A stretch of 64,000 nt of DNA from Calocera cornea HHB12733 (Eukaryota; Basidiomycota; Dacrymycetes; Dacrymycetales; Dacrymycetaceae), in NCBI GenBank assembly GCA_001632435.1, contig KV424022.1, positions 1-64,000 on the forward strand, written 5' to 3'. The notes below the pieces were generated by a model. It did not search any database. It saw nothing but the letters and a program-made list of their open reading frames with translations, and was not told the origin of the DNA. This document shows, piece after piece, positions 1 through 11,500 of this stretch. Numbering within the stretch: the stretch's first letter is position 1; each line of letters opens with the position of its first letter. Both the position numbers and the translations under genes were made by a program.

Positions 1-1648
1 AGCTTCGTTCGATTGCGGACTCGGGGAACGCGACGGAGGGTCTGGGACGTGCGATGGTTCTGGTGCCGGCGTCCCTTGGACCCTTCGGTAAGGTCGACCG
101 GAGCGTAGGTAGGACAGGGCGATATCGTCGAATAGGTCTCAGGGTTGAAGGTTAACCCGCAGACGCTGAGTGTGTCGAACACGAGGTAAAGGTTTCCCTA
201 ACCCTCGCGTTGGGCTCCAAATGATCGATACCTAACAAATCTGAAGGGATGAGTCCAGTAGGAATACCGGTGGCCTCGGTAGCACGAGACCAGATAGGCT
301 TCGGTAGATAGCAATAGTAATAATCACAATACTACTATCCCCAGCTGTGTGGTAGCTCGGCTATGGCGGTCGGTACGGGATACGGGCACGGAGACGATAG
401 CCGTGCTCGCGTCGGTGATACGGTCGCGGATGATGTCGGTAGAGGTACCGACAGGGATGACGGTCGAGACGGTAGTCTCGATACCGACGGCTATGGCACT
501 ACCGAAGGGTACGATACCCGTGCTATTGCGGATACCGAAGGGGTCGACGAGGGATTGACAGACAGGATGCGACGAGGGCAAAGACGAGAACGGGACGAGG
601 GACGGACTGGGAGAGGCACAAACGGGGGCTTCTCATTCAGTATCTATGCCGCCTGCGCGGTCTATATACAAGAAAAAGGAGTCGAAAGTGTATCGACGGC
701 TACGAGGGAATGTTGCCTTTCGAGGCCGGAGCCGATCCAGCAAACCGAGAGATCCTCCGGCGGATGCAACGCATCCGGCTCGTCCGACGCGAGCGGATCC
801 CGGACTACGTAAGTATCGACACATACCGTGTGAACGTCGATAAAAGAGGCGAAAACACTACCGTGCAGTACAGTTGATTACGAAAGTATCAGAGAGCCGT
901 CCTGCAAGCGTGCCATTTCGGTTGAAGCCACGCACAAAGTGGCAGCATCTCACTACAGTACCTAAGCTGTGCTGGCGCTTCCCTTCTCCTCGTCTCGGTG
1001 TTAGACCCTAACCCTTTACTGGCTTTACAGCCGCACTATAACCGCCGGCCTTGAAATAAGCCGACTTCATATGCGGGAGCAACAACCGGCCTGTGTGTAG
1101 TACCGCTACCGAGGTACTCGGGTCCGTGGAACAGCCCTCAATAAGCGTTGCGAAGCGGCTGAGGCGGTACTCACAGGGTGTTTGACGCGCGTTGCAAGGT
1201 CGCGTGAGACCTCGGGAGTCGGCGTCAAGTGCGTGTTGTGCCGCGCCAAGTGCACGTGAGGGTCCAAGCATTTAGTCTAGATTGGAACACTCAAGAATTT
1301 CTGTCGTCAACCCTCACGCGACTGGCCCGAGGAGCACCCCGAGGTGTTGCGTTAGCGGCCGAGCCAATCAACACCGAATTACCCCCGCTCCACTATTCGC
1401 TCTGTCCAACGATGTTCTATGCACATGAGCGTGGGAACTTGATTGGACATCGACACCGACACCAGTCCACGCCCAATTATAACCCACGCTCGCAAGGCTT
1501 TCGGGCGGCTATCCCCCTTGCTTTCTGCCCATCCCGAGCGCTCATCCGACCTGCTACACGGAAGCCCCTGACTTCCCTGTTACTCGTACCTCTGTTCCCG
1601 GCGCTACAAAGCTAAACTCTACTCTAACTCTTCCTCCCTCAAAGAAGG
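1..1648. other. Gene-free stretch at window start
   Basis: No convincing gene is seen. Around 370-560 the DNA is a degenerate run of CGGTA/ATACCG-like words, so both strands stay open there, but the translated product is low-complexity and splice-like joins lead nowhere. The last 35 bases are pyrimidine-rich (CTCTACTCTAACTCTTCCTCCC), typical of a fungal 5' leader for the gene that starts at 1649. Confidence 0.5.
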
Positions 1649-4260
1649 ATGACTCACACCACGTCTACCCCAATCGCCTCCTCCGTCGGATTAGGGTTTG
1701 CCTCCTCCAACATCGCCTGGGGTCGTGAGGCTGCTTTCGATCTCTTCAACCACGAGACGGGCGAGCAATGGGGCTTCGTTGACGTCCCCGGAATCCTGAC
1801 GGACAAACTCCTGCCAATTCACAGAGCCCTCGTGGTACGTTTCCATTTGCAAGCAGCTGGACTGTCCCGCTGATGTTTTCCTCTCTATTGCAGGGGTGGT
1901 CAAAGGAAGTAGACCTCGCACTCCTCGATCGCTTGGATGACCCGAGGGTCACTGCTCAGCTGCTTCCTTTGGAGCTCACGGCGCTCAGTCCGAAGGAGGT
2001 CCGTCTCTGGCGGTGTCTCCTTACTTTGGTCCATAAGGAGATAGCAACCATCACCTCTAGCCCTGGCAAGGACAAATATCTGCTCTCTGTCCGCTGGGTA
2101 CATGCTGAAGAGTTGCTCGGCAAGGCGAGAGCAATTAGATTCCGGACCTCTGCACATACCATCATGGATTATGGCGTCCCCGACAGCGCGCTAAATGATG
2201 CGGATCAGAGCCTCCGGGCTAATCTGAGAGCGACCGCCGTCTATCTCCTTAGAGACACTCTCCAGCTCGAACAGGAAAGCACGAAGCGTTGCAGCGAAAC
2301 AACACCCTCCACTTCGAGGTATCCTCATGAGCCGGCGAGACAACTCGATCTCACCTACCTCGAGATTGAAGGGCTGTTGTGCCAGGCCCGCACACTTGCA
2401 GCCGACCCCTCCATCCCAGAGGCAAGCATCGACTACGGCGCCCCGGCGCTGGACGTGACGGACCAAGTAAGTCCTTGTCACAGTCTGAATAGATAAGCTC
2501 CTGACCGAGTTAAGGACTCACAGCTCGACACGGGAAAGGGAAAAGCTGTATTCCCCGGAGAGCACAATGACGACATACATCTCGAGATAGCTGTTGATGA
2601 TGAGCTTGACGACGACTCCATCGCATCTATCGAAGATCCCGAAGAGGAGACGGCTCTAGGACGTCAAATCCGGGAGAGCATGATGCATCGCGGTCGTTCG
2701 CACTCCCCACCGCTCCACGACGAGACCAGCAGAGAATTGGTGGACGATGACGACCCGGACGACGAAGGCGTCGAGCAAGGCGAAGAGACCGAAGAAGATA
2801 TCATCCCTCGTATTGGCGAAAACGTGGTGCACCGCGGCCCGCCCCGCTCGGACTCCCCGGTGCCGGCGAACATCGTGTCTACCACTGAGAAGCCCGCGAG
2901 AGCTCCAGCATCTGGAGCCTCTTCAGCCGCTGTCACGGATGACTCGGAAAGGGCTTCTCAAGCAATCGCCGTCAATCCGCCCAGCCAGGATGCGGCGATC
3001 CTGAAGTCAACACTGAGGGTCAGTCCCATCCTCATAGTGAGCAGGTCACTTGCTCACATGGTCCAGGTTGTTCGGTTCCACCAGGGCACACCAGAAATTA
3101 TCCTCCCCAAAGAACAGAACGAGGATGTGACCGACGGAGTACCGAGGCCGTCTGCCTCGAGGGCGGATGTTGGGCCATATGACGAGAATGAAGAAGCTCA
3201 ACAGCCAGACGACTTCGCCCCGACTGAACGCCCCGTCCGCCGGAACCCGACCCGGCGTGCGGCTCTGCCTCTGTCAGGCGCGCACGCCGCTCGCGATTCT
3301 TCGGTACCTCCCATGGGGGCCCGCGTTCAACCTTCACGCAAGATGGTCGTTGAAGTCCTTGTTCCGCCAACTAAGCTGAGCAAGGCAAACAGCACCCTCA
3401 ATGTCGTCGAGTTCTCTGGTGTGAGTAAAGGGAAGAAGCGCAAGGTCCCCTCCGACGATGATCACGATGACCACGAGCCGACCGCAGCGGTAGCGAACGG
3501 CCGGCAGACCAAGCGCCTCAAGAGGAATGTATCCCTCGAGGGAGCCGCCCAACCCGACGGTGAGATCGTCGAGCAGGCGCCGCGGCGCGCCGTTAGAAGT
3601 GGGCGAATCCCCCGCAAAGCATTGCCCCTCCCTCGGCCCATGCCGACAGTCGAGTCGGAGGACGCGGAAGCCGACAAAGACAAAGAGGCCTTCGAGCTGA
3701 AGAGCGCGCCGGCGGACAAATCCGCCCACGAGCAGTCACCCGTCCGCCCCGTGGCTGGAGGTCGCAATCTGCGGACACTGCCGCTCCGTCATCGTCCTGC
3801 GCGATCAGTCTCTGAGAAGCATGTTCAATCCAGAGAGGCGATTGTTACCTCGAATATCGAGGAAGGGGCCATGCACGGGCACACGCTTTTGCCCACTGCG
3901 GTCACCCGCCGCACTGCTCCCATTCAGGTGACGGACGTCGACGACAACATGGAGGGCGGAGTCGAACCGGTTTACCAGGAGGCTGTCGACATTGTCATGG
4001 CAGTCAGTGACAACGAGGACGTGGAGATGATTATTGCGTCCAGTCCGCCGAGCCGACGAAGAACGACGCGCAGCATGTCCGCTGCCGTACGGTCAGTGAC
4101 TGAGAGAGCGGTGACAAGGGTGACAGAGAACGTCATGAAGAAAATGACCGAGAAGGCCAATGAGGCCGTCGAGAGAGAGAAGTCCAAGAGGCGGAAGAGT
4201 GGCAGGACGATGACCAGAAGCAAGGAGAAGACGAATTTGAAGAAGACAGCTCGGAAGTGA
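1649..4260 (+). CDS. Hypothetical low-complexity acidic/basic protein
   Basis: Three exons give about 830 residues: 1649-1834, 1894-2466 and 2524-4260. Donors are GTACGT and GTAAGT, acceptors are CAG, and all joins keep phase 0. The first 250 residues look folded (a GEQWGFVDVPG stretch, then helical Leu-rich sequence). The remainder is disordered, with acidic runs (EEDSIASIEDPEEE type), basic RRNPTRR and RTTRSM patches and a lysine-rich C-terminus ending KKTARK. Repeated R-x-x-P-x-R-x-x-L-P-L motifs occur near residues 470, 590 and 640. This composition suggests a nuclear or chromatin-associated protein, but no known domain was recognised. A GTCAGT...CAG segment at 3019-3066 is in frame and could be a fourth intron. 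A GTGAGT overlaps the stop codon, so an alternative 3' end is possible. No function is assigned. Confidence 0.75.
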
Positions 4261-4411
4261 GTGGGGATGGCTCGGCAGCGAGCCGAGATACAGAACTTGA
4301 GGGGGAGGCAGAGTTTTGGGTGAGCACTGCTTCACATCGCCTGTCGTATTCCCACTAACAACATACTGGGCAGATGTTGATGTCTGGTAGGAGGTACACG
4401 CAGGATGATGC

Positions 4412-4447
4412 CCCTTCAGATGCCCCGTGATCGGGGCATCTGAAGGG
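4412..4447. repeat. Perfect 16-bp hairpin downstream of first gene
   Basis: Arms 4412-4427 (CCCTTCAGATGCCCCG) and 4432-4447 are exact reverse complements around a TGAT loop. It lies about 150 bp past the stop of the preceding gene, so it could fold in that gene's 3' UTR. Function is unknown. Confidence 0.85.
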
Positions 4448-5130
4448 CCAATTGTGACTCGTCGTCATTGTCGAGGTGGTTCATGGTTTGTGACTCGTTT
4501 CTGTTGATTGGTGTAGCTGTTTCGAACATTACACGTGTATTTCGTCCTTTTCTTCATCTTGTCTTCTAGTACCGCCTGGGTTTCGTAGTCCAATCTAACA
4601 TTAGATTGGCAGCTCACTCTCGACCGGTTTGGTTGTCGATCAATCAGGACGGAGGCATCTCTCTGAACCCGGTACGCGCTCCGACCCGCACGGGCCTTGC
4701 CCGGGCGGCTGTGCAGCACGTGATTCGCCCGCCAGTGGCAGGCGCGACGGCCTTGATATCACGGAGAGTTTGCCTCTGGCCCCACTGTCACCACTGGCTA
4801 CTGTAATCATGCGCTTCTTTCTGCATTGAAGGCCGATCGGTGGCCGACTCGAGTATGAACTACGTCAACCGAGCTTGCCCATGTCTCAGCGCAGGTGGCC
4901 TCTGATTGCCTCCGTCTACAAGCAGTAACAGTTCGGAGGAAAATCATGGCTAGCAACTAAGGCTAATATCCGCACTGATACATATGTCACTGCATATGCC
5001 TCAAACACCATGCAACAGCACGCGCATGAAGCTGGACGTCAGACTTCTACATTCGAGTATCCTATACCCATGCCGGTGAGTCGACGACCACCCACCACCA
5101 GGCTGGTGAAGTTCTGAGCTCAATTTCATA

Positions 5131-5712
5131 GCACGCCTCGCGAGTTATCTTCTCTTTTGCCCTCAGGGACCGGTAATTTGTCTCCCTTGCCCTCCGGCAT
5201 CCCCTTGTCTACATTGCCCTGCCGGATGGGCTCGATTCGCGCGTGTTGTACATCATTTGGTGACACGTGTTGGCGCCCCCGCCCCTGTTGCGCGACGCGT
5301 CTTCTGGCAGCCCGCAGTCCTAATGTCTTCTGGAGTAAACATATCTCCGGGGTCCCGCCTTGAGACGCTACACCAATATCACAGTTTGGTCTATTTCGCC
5401 CCTCTTCTCTATAAGTACATGTTCAGTTATTGTAGAAAAGGTCAGTGCAGAGATATATTAACATTAATGTACGTATTGTTACTTAAATCAGCACCCAAAT
5501 TGTTGGAACAGGACCAAGTCCCCAGACGTACTGTAACGTAAAAAGACGCATCCTTTGGTGTGGGCAGCACAATATGTCAGCAAATGAAGAACATCACGCG
5601 CGAAACGAGCCCAGCCGGCAGGGCAGTGTGGACAAGGGGATGCCAAAGGGCAAAGGAGATGTATTGCCCGTCCCTGAGGGCAAAATAGAAGATAACTCCA
5701 CGCCTCGCTGGT
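5131..5712. mobile_element. Inverted-repeat element (MITE-like), about 580 bp
   Basis: The left arm (about 5131-5268) and right arm (about 5571-5712) are reverse complements at roughly 85 percent. Both contain the words CGCCTCGC, AGTTATCTTCT, TTTTGCCCTCAGGGAC, GGCATCCCCTTGTC, CTGCCCTGCCGG and GGGCTCG in the same order. The centre, about 300 bp, has no coding sequence. Long terminal inverted repeats without a transposase fit a non-autonomous DNA element. Arm divergence suggests an old insertion, and no clear target-site duplication was found. The rest of 4448-6000 shows no gene. Confidence 0.75.
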
Positions 5713-6016
5713 GGTAAAATAAGGGGCAGTGCGGATTGCCGAACTGCCATGGCTTTTCCACGCGTCTCAAATTGTGCAAATCCGACCTGCGGGCATATGA
5801 CGCGACCTACCTCTACGCACCTTCAATCTCCGCCCGGATATGCACGCGAAGCAGACTTTCGGTACCGAACGGGCTGGGCTGAGGTCGTCATCTTGATCTT
5901 CCTAGCTGCCTTTGCACCGCGTCGCCGACTCAGTTCAGCTGGTGACTCGCCGTCTTCGCGTTCTTTCCCGACCGGATTTTGATGCGTATGCTCACGTGCC
6001 CGTGCCACCGGGCGGG

Positions 6017-6024
6017 TATATAAA
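6017..6024 (+). promoter_or_regulatory. TATA box of the 6078 gene
   Basis: TATATAAA lies 54 bp upstream of the ATG at 6078, in a GC-rich leader (GGCGGGTATATAAACGGC). A strong TATA box is uncommon among genes in this window and suggests regulated or high expression of the downstream gene. Confidence 0.6.
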
Positions 6025-6077
6025 CGGCACTTTGCGCGCCGAGTCGTGCACTTTCTCTTCCACCCATCTTCGTTGTC

Positions 6078-7133
6078 ATGCCTGTACTCGCACTCAAAGA
6101 CGCTGACGTTGTACCCGAGGACCGTGACACCAAGTCGAAGGTGCTCGTTCCCAGGAAAGGTGGAAAAGGTGGCGGCGGCGGAAAGTCGAGCGGGAAAAGC
6201 GGCTGTACACCATTTTACTCGCCTTCGGCATTACATGTACTGACTCATTCTGTCCCAGCTTCATCCAAAGGCAACTCGGCGCCTCCCAGTTATCGCTCTT
6301 CCGCATCCTCCTTCCGCACCTCCACCGGTGCCCAGGTCTCCGCCTACGGCTTCGGCAGCAGTAGCATCAAGTCCCTCCCCGCAGGCGGACCGTTCGCCGG
6401 CCGCTTGTACGACGGCGGCCTCCGCCCGCAGGTGTACGGCTCGCGCACGCTCGGCAGCGGATATCCCTACGGTGGCGGCGGCTACTGGATCATGGGCCGA
6501 CCCTTCCCATTTGGCTTCTGGCCGATCTACTACGAGCCTTTGTACTATGGTAATGACGAGGTATGCTGATGCTGGTTTCTTGGTTCGTGCAAGGGTTGAT
6601 CACTTACATATATGCAGTATGGACCGGAGAACAACTCCTCCCGCCCCGGCGGAGTGGAGAGCTTCGCGCTGATCCAGTCCAACAACACCGTCGAGCCGGA
6701 CGGCAACGTCTATCACATCCTCGGCGACGCCGACTCCGTCCGCGCTGTGATCGACGCGCTGGTGCTCAACTGCTCGGCTGTAAACAGCAGCATCGGGTCC
6801 TACAGTGCCAAGACCGACGGAATGCCTCAGCCACAGCAGGCAGTTCAGTACTATCGCGCGTCGTCCTTCGCCCTCTTCCTCGATCAATACAACAATACCG
6901 CCGCGCTTCCCGCCAACGCTCCGACCAGCAACAGCACCGCCGGCAAGGTGATCACGGACACGCTCTTGCCTGACGGGCTCGACATGACTTTCCTCACCTG
7001 CATTAATACGACGATTGGGAACGCGGTACCGATGACGAGCGATGCAGTTGCGAGCGTGGGCGACGCCGTAGACCACCCGTTTAAGGGCGCTTTCTTCCTG
7101 TTCTTCCTGATACTGCTGTTGTGCTTGCTTTGA
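6078..7133 (+). CDS. Gly/Tyr-rich membrane or GPI-type surface protein
   Basis: Three exons: 6078-6204, 6259-6560 and 6618-7133. The first intron (6205-6258, donor GTACAC, TACTGAC branch, CAG) is 54 nt and in frame, so it could be missed; removing it leaves a smooth KSSGKSGSSSKGNS linker. The protein is about 314 residues. It has a Lys/Gly/Ser-rich N-terminus, an aromatic-glycine stretch (YPYGGGGYWIMGRPF, then FGFWPIYYEPLYYG) and a Ser/Asn-rich middle with many N-x-S/T sites. It ends with a hydrophobic FFLFFLILLLCLL tail. The tail and the glycosylation sites suggest a GPI-anchored or single-pass membrane protein. No classical N-terminal signal peptide is visible, which argues against simple secretion. 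Similar uncharacterised proteins are known in Agaricomycetes. Function is unknown. Confidence 0.75.
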
Positions 7134-7301
7134 AGAGCTCTCGTACTGGTACCATCATACTTCCCTAGCCAATTCATGCCACGATGCAAGTAGAGAATAG
7201 CCGTACGATTTTTCAACCTAATATATCGATGACCCATTTTCGAGTTGCTCAACCATTCCAATCAGCTGTCGGCAAGAGGAAGAAGGCTGTGTACTAGTAC
7301 A

Positions 7302-7460
7302 GTAAGCGAGTCAGTGGTGAGGCGTAGTGATGGTGATAGTGGTGATCAAGATAGTTCCGTGTTGGGACGCGAGAGCACTGTGATGACGTCGGCATCACTC
7401 GGACGATATGATATAGGTCTTGTGCCGCCCTCTGACAGTGCTTCACGAACGTACCAGCGA
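7302..7460 (+). repeat. Degenerate segment resembling the 3' part of MSH4
   Basis: The DNA at 7311-7360 matches MSH4 intron 24 and the start of exon 25 (18823-18883). Shared words in order are GTCAGTGGTGA, GCGTAGTGATGGTG, TGATCA and TCCGTG-TGGG. Similarity appears to continue weakly to about 7460 (CGATAT, CC-CTCTG). No frame is open. It could be an old partial duplicate or a shared small repeat. The rest of 7134-7710 shows no gene. Confidence 0.4.
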
Positions 7461-7710
7461 TCTGGGTGCGTGTACTGTGAGAGCGCTGATTCATCAGAAT
7501 GTTGGGACATTCCCGTGAGATACCGACTTTGCCGCTGTTGTCATCGTTGCGGCATCGATAATGAGAATCACAGGATTGGTACCAGGTTATCATTCCATCA
7601 AGCAAGTGAGCGTTGTGATTATCAGAGGACTGAAGCATATTATTGAATTAATATTATTGATAGCGTACAAGAGGTAAGGGCCATGCTATGGCCCTGCAAG
7701 ATGCGCAAGT

Positions 7711-8033
7711 GTTGTGTTCAAAAGGCGTTCCGAGACATGTGCAAATGTCTAAGCCCCCATGCCGCAACGGTTAAAGTGTCTGCCTTCGAGCGCGCTGAAC
7801 CCCCGTTGTTTGAGAGCCGGGTTCGAGCCCTGCAGTTGTCAGTTGGCCCTGCATTTGTGCAGCGCGCCCGATACACCTCTGCATCTCGGTAATGCTGTGC
7901 AGTGCCAATGGGGATTGGCACCTGACCCCGAGCGGGGTTAGAGACGCCCAAGAAGATGGACGGGACGACGGGAGCAGGAGGGTGAGCGGAGGGCGAAGCC
8001 GGGGGCAGACAGGTGAGTGATTTCTTTTGCACC
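7711..8033 (+). mobile_element. tRNA-derived SINE-like repeat, copy 1
   Basis: About 320 bp that recurs nearly unchanged at 19727. The head contains a tRNA-like segment. An A-box-like TGCCGCAACGG lies near 7758, and a B-box GGGTTCGAGCCC lies at 7819-7830, the two pol III internal promoter elements. The spacing fits a class II (Leu/Ser-like) tRNA. The body has small hairpins (GTGCCAAT-ATTGGCAC and ACCCCGAGCGGGGT). No clear A-tail or target-site duplication was identified. It is not a functional tRNA because no acceptor stem pairs. The following stretch to 8501 shows no gene. Confidence 0.7.
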
Positions 8034-8501
8034 ACCTTGGAATCAATGTCCAAATGGTTCCTCGTAGCGTGAAAACGAATAATGACAAGAAAGGATGGGT
8101 ACCCTTTGGTGGTGTCAACCTTAAAGGGAAACACCTGATACATGTACTGATACGGACGCGTTATACCTTGCTACCGCTCAGTATGCACTGTCTATGAATT
8201 CCCCTCAGTCGATCCTTCTACACAGACCATCAACAAACGCGGTTTCTCCCGGCTGTCGCTTGATACGTCTGGCAGACAAACGCCGTCATACAGTAGTAGG
8301 GGCAAAGACCCCTTCACGTTGACTCTTGCGATACGACAGCCCCGCATCGCGCACGATACGGCAGCGCCCGAAGCGAACCTGTCCATTTCGCTGCTGATGA
8401 ATTATTGTACAACATCCACAAGCTGCTCCGAATGTCGAACTTCTGCAACCAAAGGAGACTATCTAACAACAGGTAGAAATAATCATAAGAAGCAAAACTG
8501 C

Positions 8502-11500
8502 TCACACCACAGCAGGCTGTGGTTTCCCGCTCAGGCGCGCATCCACGGCACGACGGTGATTTCTATTCTTCAAGTGCACCTCGAAGCCCGACAGAGTTTC
8601 CTCCGGGTTCTTTCCTGGCTCAGGCGGCGGCGCGCCTTGTTTGGGAGGACCGGTGTTGTAGAGCTGAACGGTCGTAAGAGGCTTGGTCGATCCTGGGGCC
8701 AAACTGATACGTACCTTGCCCGGACAATCCAGACACTTGACCTTCCATTCGGCGGCCGCGTTGGGGTCCGCGTTCGCCTTTGGCACGATCTCAATCCTAT
8801 CATTAGGATACTTCGACATCAGCCCATCGTATGCATCAACAAGCCACTTGGGCTTCGGCGCCTGTTCCAGAATGTAAGCTAGGGAATGGCAATTCCTCTG
8901 CAGTAAAGTACATACCGATGCCTTGAGAAGAGCCTTCGTCTTAGCTGGGGAAGAAGGTTTGGCTGAGGATGACGCGGGCGGTTCTGGAACGCTGACGCCC
9001 CTTGTCGAGTTCGGCTTAGTAGGCGTATGCTTCGTGGGCGACTTTGTCACAGGCATGATGGGCTCGTCATCTGAAGACTCCCCAAATGGCATATCGGCAA
9101 ATGCTGGTGACGGGTGACTTGGCTTCGGGGCTTCTTCTTCCAGATCCAGCTCGTCTCCTCCTGCACCTTCCGGAGACTGTACAGCAGGAGTAGGTCCAAC
9201 CTCTTGCTTGACTTCACCCTCGGCATGTGGACCTTCCAGCATCTCTACATCCGGTGTGTCAGCCTCGACGCTTGCCATCGTTGGCTTCTTCCGGTACTTG
9301 GTACCACGCTTAGCAGCGTCTTCTGCCTCGCGCAGCCCTCGGTGGAATTCTTCGCTGGTGTTGTATTCGACCTCTCTTGGTCGTCTGTACCGATGCCAGT
9401 ACTTTCCTTTTCGGCTGTAAGACACGATATAACTGCCGACGACGAATGGTATACTTACCACAAGCGCCGCACATGGTCTTCTCTCCCAATGGACCCTTCC
9501 TGCGTCCCACAGCAATGCTCTCCGGACAGCCGCAGTTGGAGCAGTGCCAGATCCCATTGATGGCATTCTCTTTTTGCGTGTCCATATACTCCATTTCCTT
9601 TGCCTCGCGTTCCTTCTCGCGCAGCTGCTTCTTGGTGGCAGGCCGATGTCGCTCGATAGCTGCTGCCTTCTGCGCGGCGGTTTGCTCGCCGCCAGACCCA
9701 GCAGCCTCAGCCGCGGCAACATCCTCCGCAGCCTTCTGTGTCTTTCTCCGAGGCGGCAGCGACAGTACTGGGCCGAACAGTGATGGTGCAGCGGGGCCGC
9801 TGCGCTCTGCTTGCTCGGGCTGCGGCAAATCCTTGGTGATGTTCGCCGTCGCTGCGGCCGCTGCCGCACGCCTACTTGTGAGAATTGGCATGAGCGGCAC
9901 CTGCTCGCGAGGCGCCATGCTGCCGACCAGCGGTATGGAGCGGTGAGTCTTCAGTGGCTCGCGGTCAGGGAGCTGCTGCACACCACGTCGGCCGCGAGTC
10001 TGGCGCTTGCGTCGACGAGCCTCTTTCTCGCGCTCTGCCTCTTCACGCGCAATCTCAGCCTCGGTGAGCTGAGACAAAATTGGCGTGTATTGCATTGCTT
10101 CGTCGGCATTGCGAGTGAGAGCGGTCGGCGAGATCGGGGGAAGGAAAGCGCCACGCAGTTCCGTGTCGAGAACAGGACCGTCAAAGGTGTGGCCGGATAT
10201 AACCAGGCTCTTGCGCATGACTTGCACTTGTTCGCGAATATCGTGCGCGATCGCAGTCTTGAATTCAGGTGCGAGCCCAAGATCAGCGGCGTACGACTCT
10301 GCCCACTGCTCGGGGGTGACGGTATTGTTGTTGATGTCCCACTCGAACTGGTCCGTGAGGTTGATCATCCCGTACGTGATGTCGAGCTTGATCAGCACGC
10401 GCAGCTCGTGGTCGACATGCGACCAGCGGATCTCGCGCTCGATTTCCTCGACGGCCTTGGCTTCGTCCATGTCGACATCTTCGTATTTGGCCAGCGCAGC
10501 GTCGTCCGGCCTGGAGACTTCGATGACATCCAGATCCTCTCCAATGCCCTCACCGCGCTTCCGCTTCCCTTCACGTTCCCTCTCCTCGTCCACTTCACCG
10601 TCTGCGTCCCCACGCAGCGCGTACCTCCCCTTCCTGCCGAGCTTCGCCCGCAACCGTCTCTTCCACCCATCCCACCAGCCGCCTTCTTTCTCCCCGAGCC
10701 TTCCACGCCCATCGCCGCCGAGGATTTCGCCCGTGGTGAGGTCGATCACTCCCTCGGCTGCGGCGAGCGCAGAGTCGTCGGTGGAGAAGTCGAACGTGCC
10801 TGCCTCCTGCAGTTGCTTGAGGACTGTCTCCTTCACGAGCGGGAAGAAGTCCTTCATCGGCAGGTGGAAGTCATCGCATATCGTCTGTGCGAACAGGTCG
10901 GGAGTCATAATGGGATCTATCGCCTGATGAGCATCATATTCAAAGGATGAAGAGGAGGAAGCTCACCATTAACGTTCCAAATGAACGTATCCCTCAGCCT
11001 CCAATGCTCGTGCTCCACCTCCAATCGAATCGGCACCAGCACCTCGCCCTTGCCATCTGCCTCCTTGAGCATCTCCTTGCTCGGCTTGTACTCTCTCCTG
11101 AGTGCAATCACCGCGTACTGCTCCCTCGCCTGCGGCGGAGGGAGGTTCCACACAGCCGCGCTCCCTGCAGCAGCGACAGCAGCGTTCGCCGCTGCCGAGG
11201 CAGCCTTGTCCCCGAACGCCGAGTCGTTCTTCCTGGACGAGCGGGAGATCGGTGTACCCGCCCCGCTGGAGAAGGGCAGTGCGTGGTTCAGTGCCCTGGC
11301 CTCACGCTCCCTCTCTCGCTCCCGCTGCTGCTCCTTCAGCGCCTCCCTCCGCCGCCGCTCGCCAGGCCAGAGGATCTCAAACCCAGCCTTCGGGATTTGC
11401 TGCTCCCTCATCTCCAGCCCCTCTCTGGCCCACCACGGCCTCGGCGCGCCAATCTCCGCCCTCTCCGCCCGCTCGCGCACCTGCCGCTCCGGGTCGCGCA

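Noticed and set aside
363..812. 149-codon ORF rich in Asp/Gly/Arg near the window start
   Set aside because: It arises from degenerate GATACCG-type words, has no start context or introns, and the complementary strand is equally open.
1006..1020. Short CCCTAACCC words near the window start as evidence of a telomere
   Set aside because: Only one or two units and no array; chance occurrences of the same word are found elsewhere, for example near 20227.
7749..7832. A tRNA gene within the repeated segment
   Set aside because: A- and B-box-like sequences are present but no acceptor stem or anticodon loop folds, and a second copy carries the same non-tRNA body.
8879..8915. A 37-nt intron GTATGT...CTAG in the last SNF5 exon
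   Set aside because: Removing it shifts the frame and gives an early stop; reading through keeps the conserved C-terminal sequence.
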